Assembly: GCA_963836785.1 (NCBI GenBank)
Contig: CAWIKW010000005.1
Coordinates: forward strand, 62,001-126,000
DNA from: DASQPR01 sp963836785
Lineage (GTDB): Bacteria; Actinomycetota; Actinomycetes; Mycobacteriales; Micromonosporaceae
Length of the DNA: 64,000 nucleotides
Reading direction: 5' to 3'
Position 1 is the first letter of the stretch. Every line of letters starts with the position of its first letter. The notes beneath the pieces were generated by a model that saw only the letters and a program-made list of their open reading frames with translations, did no database searches and had not been told where the DNA came from. The position numbers were made by a program, and so were the translations under genes. This document shows positions 58,735-64,000 of the stretch, one piece after another.

Positions 58735-61545
58735 GTGGACGAAGTGGGACAACCCGGCGTCGTACAACCGGGCACGGGTGACGGGTCGCGGGACGACGCG
58801 ACCGGCTCGCGCGCGGTCGCGGACGATCTCGGCGGCCCGGGGTCCAGTCCGGGTGACCAGTCGTGGCCCGACGGCGATCCGTTGGGCATGTCATGGCCGG
58901 GCCCCGGGCGCGTGTCCGGGCGGGCAACGGCCGACTGGTACGGGCAGGCGACCGCACGTAATTCTCATGACCGGTATCCGACCTCGGGTGGCGAACGCTA
59001 TCCATCTGGGGGTTCCGGCGGGCCATCGGAGGGTTCCGGCGGGCACCCACGTGGTCCGGGTGACCGGCATCCGTCCGACCCGCACGGGTTCGCGCCGCTG
59101 CGACCGCAACCCGATCCGTACGCCAGACCGGAACCATCGGCTGGGCCGGAGCCGCGGCCGGAAAGTCCGTCGCACGCCGCGCCGGGAAGTGACACCGACG
59201 CGTGGCGTGCGCCCGACGGCAACCGCTACTGGAGCCGTACGTCGACCGGCCCGGCACGTGGGTCGGTGCCGCTGACCGATGCGTTGACGGCGGAGACCAT
59301 CGAGGCGCCGTTGCTGGCCGCGGCGGCTGCGCGACCGTACGGGGAGCCGGTGTCAGCCGCGATCCGGCTTCCTCAAGTCTTCGTGCCACGGCCGCGGGCC
59401 GGCGACTCATATGGTCAGCAATCCGGTGACGTGCCGCGTTTGCCGAACGACCCGGACAGTGCGAAGCCGACACCCGACGTCGATCCCGAAGCCGACTCGG
59501 CACCGCGCCGCCCGCCCGCGGTTCCCGGATATGCGGAGGCTCCGTATGCCCGGGCCAGCGCCGCCGTACCGGTCACGCCGGCTCGGCCCGACGTTCCGGC
59601 CACGCCGTCGGCCGTGGTCGAGCGGCGTTCCATACCCGAGGCCGCGTCGCCTTCGAATGTCGGAACGTCCATATCGGACGGTGGAGTCGTCACCGGTCCC
59701 GCCGGCATCCCGGCTCAAGCGCGGCCGGCCTCGTCATCACCCGTGGTGGCGACGGCGAGCGCACCGGACGGACCGGCCACCGCGGATCGGGTGAACGCTG
59801 CCCAACACGACGCTGCAGGCGAGCCGGGAAGATCGAGCCAGCCGGGCCGGTCGAGCGAGCAGCGCGGATCCGACCAGCCTGGCGCTGCGCGCGAAACCGA
59901 TGGACCGGCCGCGGATCGATCGGACGAGCAGCGCAGGCCGCCGGCCATACCGATGCCCGGTCGACCGTCCGGACCCACCGACGTGCCCCCGCCGGCGTTC
60001 GGTTCGGGTGAAACCGCCGTGCCCGAAGGCGTGGGCGCCCGCCTGCCTGACGAAGACTCCGGTTCGGCCGCTGGGTCGGATGCGTCGGAGGACGTACCCC
60101 CGATTTTCCGGCAGACGGCGAACCCGCAGGCGACCGACCCGCCGCGCCAACCAAGTTCGGTTCCGTCCAGCGATTCCGACGCGTCGCGCCCATCCGGCGA
60201 GGTGCCCGGTTGGTCGCCGACGCGCGAGGTTCGCAACCGGCGCGGGCCGTGGCTGCGCGGAGCCGGATCGATCCGATCGGGTCGGTTTGGCGGCCGTCCG
60301 ATGTCGATGTTCTCGTCGTCGCCGTACGACGACGATCGTCGGCGAGATCCCGACGTGCCCGCGGTCCCGGCCGACGCGGCCGGGCCGGATGCCGGTGACG
60401 TGAGTGCGCCGACGATCGCGATGCGCCCGGCGACTTATCCCGCCGCGCCGGACGTCGCGGCGGCCGAACCGCGACGCGATGTGCCGCCAGAGCCGGACGA
60501 ATCGTGGTACGTCAACGAGCCGGTTCCACCGGCGCGCCCGGCAACACCGGAGCCACCGGGGGCGGCCGAACACGATTGGGACGACGGCCATCGGTTCACG
60601 CTTGTCAACCAGCCGATCTTGCCGCATCGGGTGCCGGCCAAGCCGGACGTGCCGTTCGCCGATACCGGCGAGCTTGACGACTTCGACGACGTGGTGGACG
60701 AGGTCCCCGACCTGCCGACGCCCGATCTGGACGGTCCGGAACTCAGTCGCATCGCGAGCCGGCTGCGGCACGACGAGGAATCCGTTCCCGAACTCCCGGA
60801 CGAACTCGACGTGGCCGCCGTGCTCGCGGCCGTACGCCAGGTGAACGGCGTACGCAGCGCGCAGCTGCGGCCGAATCCCGGCGGCGTACACATCCTCCGG
60901 CTCGATCTCGCCGACGATGCCGATGCCGGGCGGGTGAGTCGCCAGGTCGCCCGACTATTGAAGGAGCGGATGGGCCTGGCCGCCGAACCGCGACGGCCGC
61001 GCACGACACCGGAGGCGGGCGACACTACCGGCACGCCATCCGAGCGCACGGCGTTCGCGCCGCCGTCACGCCCGAACACGCCATCGCGATCGACCGGGGC
61101 AACCCGACCCGCGACGACGGCTGACTCGGCCGACTCGGCCGACGCGTCTGCGGGCGCCACGGGGCCGCCGGTGCCGACCGCGCGGGCGGGTTCGTTCGAG
61201 GCGACTGAGCGAGTCGGCTCACTCACTCCGGCCGTGCCGTCCGGAGCAATGCCGGGCACGTCCGTCTCGGCTGAATCGGGCGACCGTGCCACCGCGGCCG
61301 CGCAGACCACACCCGCCGCGAAAACGGGGTCCGTGGCAACTGGCTCGGCCGCCGGCGACATATCCGGCCGCTACCGACGCGGAATCGGGGCGCGACCGGC
61401 CCGGCGGTCCAACCGTCACGGGCGCACCGGGCTTCCGCCCGACGATGCCGGGCGAACCCGGCGCCTTCCTGCCCGGAATGGCCACGGTGGCTTCGGCCGC
61501 TCCACTGGCGCCGGTGCCCGGCCAGCCACCGCGCATCGTGATTGA
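58735..61545 (+). CDS. large Pro-rich protein, N-terminal part before a frameshift
   Basis: Begins at GTG 58735 with GAGGAG 7 nt upstream. About 700 residues of disordered Pro/Ser/Asp/Arg-rich sequence are followed by a compact domain near residue 690-745 (ELDVAAVLAAVRQVNGVRSA, then GGVHILRLDLADDADAGRV and RQVARLLKERMGL). After about 61330-61370 the frame becomes Arg-rich nonsense and stops at 61545, while the next frame (see the following entry) carries on with family-like sequence. The two pieces are almost certainly one gene, about 1,090 residues long, interrupted by a +1 shift. Function unknown. Confidence 0.7.
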   Translation: MDEVGQPGVVQPGTGDGSRDDATGSRAVADDLGGPGSSPGDQSWPDGDPLGMSWPGPGRVSGRATADWYGQATARNSHDRYPTSGGERYPSGGSGGPSEGSGGHPRGPGDRHPSDPHGFAPLRPQPDPYARPEPSAGPEPRPESPSHAAPGSDTDAWRAPDGNRYWSRTSTGPARGSVPLTDALTAETIEAPLLAAAAARPYGEPVSAAIRLPQVFVPRPRAGDSYGQQSGDVPRLPNDPDSAKPTPDVDPEADSAPRRPPAVPGYAEAPYARASAAVPVTPARPDVPATPSAVVERRSIPEAASPSNVGTSISDGGVVTGPAGIPAQARPASSSPVVATASAPDGPATADRVNAAQHDAAGEPGRSSQPGRSSEQRGSDQPGAARETDGPAADRSDEQRRPPAIPMPGRPSGPTDVPPPAFGSGETAVPEGVGARLPDEDSGSAAGSDASEDVPPIFRQTANPQATDPPRQPSSVPSSDSDASRPSGEVPGWSPTREVRNRRGPWLRGAGSIRSGRFGGRPMSMFSSSPYDDDRRRDPDVPAVPADAAGPDAGDVSAPTIAMRPATYPAAPDVAAAEPRRDVPPEPDESWYVNEPVPPARPATPEPPGAAEHDWDDGHRFTLVNQPILPHRVPAKPDVPFADTGELDDFDDVVDEVPDLPTPDLDGPELSRIASRLRHDEESVPELPDELDVAAVLAAVRQVNGVRSAQLRPNPGGVHILRLDLADDADAGRVSRQVARLLKERMGLAAEPRRPRTTPEAGDTTGTPSERTAFAPPSRPNTPSRSTGATRPATTADSADSADASAGATGPPVPTARAGSFEATERVGSLTPAVPSGAMPGTSVSAESGDRATAAAQTTPAAKTGSVATGSAAGDISGRYRRGIGARPARRSNRHGRTGLPPDDAGRTRRLPARNGHGGFGRSTGAGARPATAHRD

Positions 61546-62008
61546 CCAGGTCCACGTCTCCACGCTCGGCACCGAGGCGACGGTCGAGGTGCGGCTGCAT
61601 TTCGGAACGGTGGCCACGGTCGGTCGGGCGACCGGCCCCGCCGTCGACGCCTACCTGCTGCGTCTGGCGGCTCAGGCGGCCGCCGGTGCGATCGACTCGT
61701 TGATTACGGCCGCCGACATCGGAAGTCGGTCCGCAGCGTCGAGCGGTCCCGACGCCCGGGCATCCTCCGGGTCGCTCGGAGCGGCGGCGGCACGGCCGAC
61801 AACCGGGCCGATGCGCTGCTACATCGAGCATGCCGGTGTCGTGCCCTTCGGCAGCAGCGTCGTCGCGGTCGTCGTGGTGCTCGTCAGCGGTGACGGTCGG
61901 GTCGAGCAACTCGTCGGATCGGCCCTGGTAGCCGGTGATCCGCGGCACTCGATCGTGCGTGCGACGCTGGCGGCGGTGAACCGTCGCCTGGAAAGCTTGC
62001 TGACGTGA
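61367..62008 (+). CDS. large Pro-rich protein, C-terminal part after the frameshift
   Basis: Frame 2 continuation, about 213 residues: a linker (YPAATDAESGRDRPGG), then a compact domain PPRIVIDQVHVSTLGTEATV, VRLHFGTVATVGRATG, CYIEHAGVVPFGSSVVAVVVV and RHSIVRATLAAVNRRLESLL. This domain resembles the one at the end of the first piece and is what a homologue's C-terminus looks like. It has no start codon or ribosome site of its own. The stop overlaps the GTG of the next gene (GTGA), the coupling expected at the end of a true gene. Confidence 0.68.
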   Translation, partial: AATDAESGRDRPGGPTVTGAPGFRPTMPGEPGAFLPGMATVASAAPLAPVPGQPPRIVIDQVHVSTLGTEATVEVRLHFGTVATVGRATGPAVDAYLLRLAAQAAAGAIDSLITAADIGSRSAASSGPDARASSGSLGAAAARPTTGPMRCYIEHAGVVPFGSSVVAVVVVLVSGDGRVEQLVGSALVAGDPRHSIVRATLAAVNRRLESLLT

Positions 62009-63285
62009 CGATCGACTGGACCGAATATCGCAACTTTTGGACTCGTCGGCGCGCCGAATCCGGAAGTGACGCCGAGTCGCTTGGACGAAAGCATACTGAC
62101 GGGGTGAAACGGGCCATTTTGGTCGACGAGGGTTCACTCCATCTCCGTACGGATCTCGTGCCGCCCTGGCCGGGACGGTTCGTACGGATCGACGGGACGC
62201 GCACGTACGTCCGCGACACGCCGACAACGGCACCGCGGACGGCCGAGCCCGCGCTCTATGTCCACGGCCTCGGCGGGTCGTCCCAGAACTGGACCGATGT
62301 CGCCGGGATGCTCGACCACCGACTGGCCGGCGAGGCAATCGACCTGCCCGGCTTCGGGCGCAGCGACCCGGCCGACCGCTACACGGTCGACGCGTTCGCC
62401 CATCGGGTCGTGCGCTGCATCGAGGAGAGCAATCGCGGCGCCGTCCATCTCATCGGCAACTCGCTCGGTGGGGCGATCGCGGTCAAGGTCGCGGCCGTAC
62501 GCCCGGATCTCATTCGTACCCTCACCCTCATCTCGCCGGCGTTGCCGTTCCTCGACCCGCGGCGCTCGGCGCAGGGCCGACTGTTGCCGTTGCTCGCGAT
62601 CCCGCGCGCCGATCGGCTCGCCCAGCGAAAGCTGGCGACGATGCTGCCCGAGGTGCTCGCCCAACAGGTGCTCGACGCGTGTTTCGGCGATCCGGCGCGG
62701 ATCCATCCACAGCGGTTCGTCGAGGCGGTGGAGGAAGCCCACCTGCGCTACGACGTGCCCTGGTACGCCGACGCCTACGTACGCACGCTGCGTGGTCTTG
62801 TCGGCAGCTTCCTGCGGGCGTACCTGCCCGGCAGCAGCTCCCTGTGGCGGACGGCGGCCCGCGTGAACCGGCCGACGCTGGTGATCGGCGGTCGGATGGA
62901 CCGACTCGTGGACGTACGGGTCGTCCCCCACACCGCGCGGGTCATCCGCGATGCGCGGCTACTGATGCTCCAGGACGTCGGACATGTCGCGCAGATGGAA
63001 GCACCGGAACTCGTAGCGCGCGCGATCGTTGGCATGCTCGATGAAGTCAGTACGCAACACCACGCACCCCGGATCGCGAAAGCCGGCGCCGCACGCGCCG
63101 GCACCGCACGCGCCGGCTCCGAACGCGCCGGCATCGAACGCTCCGGCACCGTACGGACCGGCACTGCCAGCGCGGATGACGGTGCCGCGCAACGTGGCGG
63201 CGCCGCACGTACCGGCGGCGGCCGCACCGCCGGCGCCAGGATTCGCAAGCCGACCGGCGGATCTGCCACCGAACGGGCCGCCTGA
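62005..63285 (+). CDS. alpha/beta hydrolase
   Basis: 426 residues. Residues about 50-345 form the fold: VHGLGGSSQNW (oxyanion loop), LIGNSLGGAIAVK (nucleophile Ser in GNSLGG), LVIGGRMDRLVD (Asp) and LQDVGHVAQMEAPE (His). The last 75 residues are not catalytic: 15-bp repeats giving AG-x-ARAG pentapeptides, then an Arg/Gly tail. GTG 62005 overlaps the previous stop by 4 bp, so it is coupled to the upstream gene. The hydrolase/DUF3152 pair is conserved in actinobacteria; substrate unknown. Confidence 0.9.
   Translation: MTIDWTEYRNFWTRRRAESGSDAESLGRKHTDGVKRAILVDEGSLHLRTDLVPPWPGRFVRIDGTRTYVRDTPTTAPRTAEPALYVHGLGGSSQNWTDVAGMLDHRLAGEAIDLPGFGRSDPADRYTVDAFAHRVVRCIEESNRGAVHLIGNSLGGAIAVKVAAVRPDLIRTLTLISPALPFLDPRRSAQGRLLPLLAIPRADRLAQRKLATMLPEVLAQQVLDACFGDPARIHPQRFVEAVEEAHLRYDVPWYADAYVRTLRGLVGSFLRAYLPGSSSLWRTAARVNRPTLVIGGRMDRLVDVRVVPHTARVIRDARLLMLQDVGHVAQMEAPELVARAIVGMLDEVSTQHHAPRIAKAGAARAGTARAGSERAGIERSGTVRTGTASADDGAAQRGGAARTGGGRTAGARIRKPTGGSATERAA
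63082..63171 (+). repeat. 6 x 15-bp in-frame repeat in the hydrolase tail
   Basis: Units of the type GCCGGC(A/G)CCGCACGC, drifting toward the 3' end, coding for AGAAR-AGTAR-AGSER-AGIER-SGTVR-type pentapeptides after the folded domain. Confidence 0.93.
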
Positions 63286-63319
63286 CTCGGCCGACGCCCA
63301 CCACGGCTCCGGTCGTGGG

Positions 63320-64000
63320 ATGCTACCGGCGATGTCTCCCCGGCACCATGGCGCGCACCGCCACCCCCGCCGCCGTCGCTATCAGGCGTTTCTCGTCGCG
63401 GTGGTGATGCTGGGCGCGATCGGCGCCGGCGGTGTCCTCGTCCGCCATCTGGACATTGCCCGGGCGTCCTCGCCCGGCGCCGACCAGCGGGTCGGCGTGA
63501 TCGTGGACCCGTCGGCGCCGGTCGGTCCGTCGGCGGCAACGATCCCGTCCACGTCGCCGAGCCCGTCGCCGTCGGTCGCGACGCAACCGGTCATCTCGCT
63601 CAACATCCCGTTCCCGCGCTCCGGCCCGCAGAAGTTCCACTATGCGACGACGACCGGACCAGTGCTCGGGACGTCCGGACCCATCCGACATTTCCGGCTG
63701 GCGATGGAGTCGAACATCGACGTTGTTTCGATGACCGACTTCGCCGCGAAGGTAAACGAGACGCTCGGCGACCCGCGGAGCTGGATCGCCGGGGGCAAGT
63801 ACCGGCTGCAGCAGGTACCGTCGTCGAGCTCGTACGAGTTCACCATTTACCTGGTCACGTCGAACACCACCCGCCACATGTGTGCCCCGCTGCCGACCAA
63901 CGGCTTCACGTCCTGCCGGCAGGGGTCGCATGTCGTGTTGAACCTCGACCGCTATATGACGTCGGTCTCCGGATACCGGTCGGCCCAGGTGCCGCTGGAC
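63320..64000 (+). CDS. DUF3152 family exported protein, 3' end beyond the window
   Basis: 227 codons visible, no stop. One membrane helix near residue 22-42 (YQAFLVAVVMLGAIGAGGVLV), a Ser/Pro linker, then the DUF3152 domain: RHFRLAMESNIDVVSMTDFA, DPRSWIAGGKYRLQQVPSSS, YEFTIYLVTSNTTRHMCAPL and VVLNLDRYMTSVSGY. The family resembles zinc metallopeptidases; the HExxH-like NHEVGH segment would fall just past the window edge. ATG 63320 or 63332 starts the protein. It follows the alpha/beta hydrolase by 34 nt. Confidence 0.85.
   Translation, partial: MLPAMSPRHHGAHRHPRRRRYQAFLVAVVMLGAIGAGGVLVRHLDIARASSPGADQRVGVIVDPSAPVGPSAATIPSTSPSPSPSVATQPVISLNIPFPRSGPQKFHYATTTGPVLGTSGPIRHFRLAMESNIDVVSMTDFAAKVNETLGDPRSWIAGGKYRLQQVPSSSSYEFTIYLVTSNTTRHMCAPLPTNGFTSCRQGSHVVLNLDRYMTSVSGYRSAQVPLD

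Noticed and set aside
57809..59503. A 564-residue protein on the - strand
   Set aside because: Only the last 235-243 residues (TetR) are real; the rest is antisense to the Pro-rich gene and has no family resemblance or ribosome site.
1..64000. tRNA, rRNA, CRISPR arrays or intact insertion sequences
   Set aside because: No cloverleaf, no spaced identical repeats of CRISPR type, and no transposase-like frame seen on either strand; a dedicated covariance-model search was not possible.

Overview
The window comes from a high-GC member of the Actinomycetota. The evidence is the very high G+C at third codon positions, frequent GTG starts, and families typical of the class: DUF3107, DUF3152, DUF3618, DUF6325, DUF7144, MEDS/STAS partner switching and a CsoR-CopZ-CopA copper operon. 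The block DEAD-box helicase, DUF3107, TetR, large Pro-rich protein, alpha/beta hydrolase, DUF3152 (55-64 kb) is an arrangement I recall from Streptomyces, Micromonospora and Frankia relatives. I cannot name the genus. Everything looks chromosomal. I see no tRNA, rRNA, CRISPR, intact IS element or prophage.

Layout. 0-9.6 kb: PadR regulator, 4-alpha-glucanotransferase, exonuclease III, small zinc-ribbon protein, and a run of envelope and stress genes (DUF1275, YihY/BrkB, DUF6325, SHOCT, potassium channel, a truncated membrane protein, DUF7144). 9.6-18 kb: a decayed SulP transporter, a formylglycine-generating enzyme, an epoxide hydrolase divergent from its likely TetR repressor with two matching operator copies, a CDF exporter, hemerythrin, YbjQ, an SDR, and a holin/DUF3618 pair. 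18-23.7 kb: small regulators and two VOC proteins, each overlapped by the antisense tail of its convergent neighbour, then a MEDS-STAS/anti-sigma partner-switch pair. 23.7-30.3 kb: an alpha-glucoside uptake and hydrolysis operon (LacI repressor with a perfect palindrome, lipoprotein, two permeases, GH13 glucosidase) without its own ATPase.

31-38.8 kb: an archaeal-type valyl-tRNA synthetase preceded by a possible leader ORF, a histidine phosphatase, an ArsR-like regulator and MFS transporter with two CAAAG-N4-CTTTG sites, and a dehydratase/ornithine-cyclodeaminase-family pair. 39.8-43.8 kb: a tight three-gene operon (cytidylyltransferase, glycerol-1-phosphate-type dehydrogenase, CDP-alcohol phosphotransferase fusion) that looks like a complete route to an unusual phospho-polyol lipid or polymer. 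This is the best candidate in the window for an undescribed pathway. 44-50 kb: an Rsm22-type protein, cold-shock protein with a clear terminator, an FHA protein, and a RecQ helicase fused to a phosphoribosyltransferase-like domain. 50-54 kb: an NlpC/P60 cell-wall hydrolase and the copper operon. 54-64 kb: a Cys-containing protein of unknown function and the conserved DEAD/DUF3107/TetR/hydrolase/DUF3152 block. The large protein in that block is split by a frameshift. DUF3152 runs off the window edge.

Two patterns cut across genes. First, short tandem duplications (15-20 bp units) recur and at six loci lie exactly over a stop codon; at a seventh they have duplicated a coupled start codon. 15-bp in-frame repeats also sit inside several coding sequences. 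Second, a palindromic element of about 65 bp occurs twice (36.4 and 45.1 kb), both times between convergent genes. A separate hairpin with a perfect 23-bp stem lies near the first copy.
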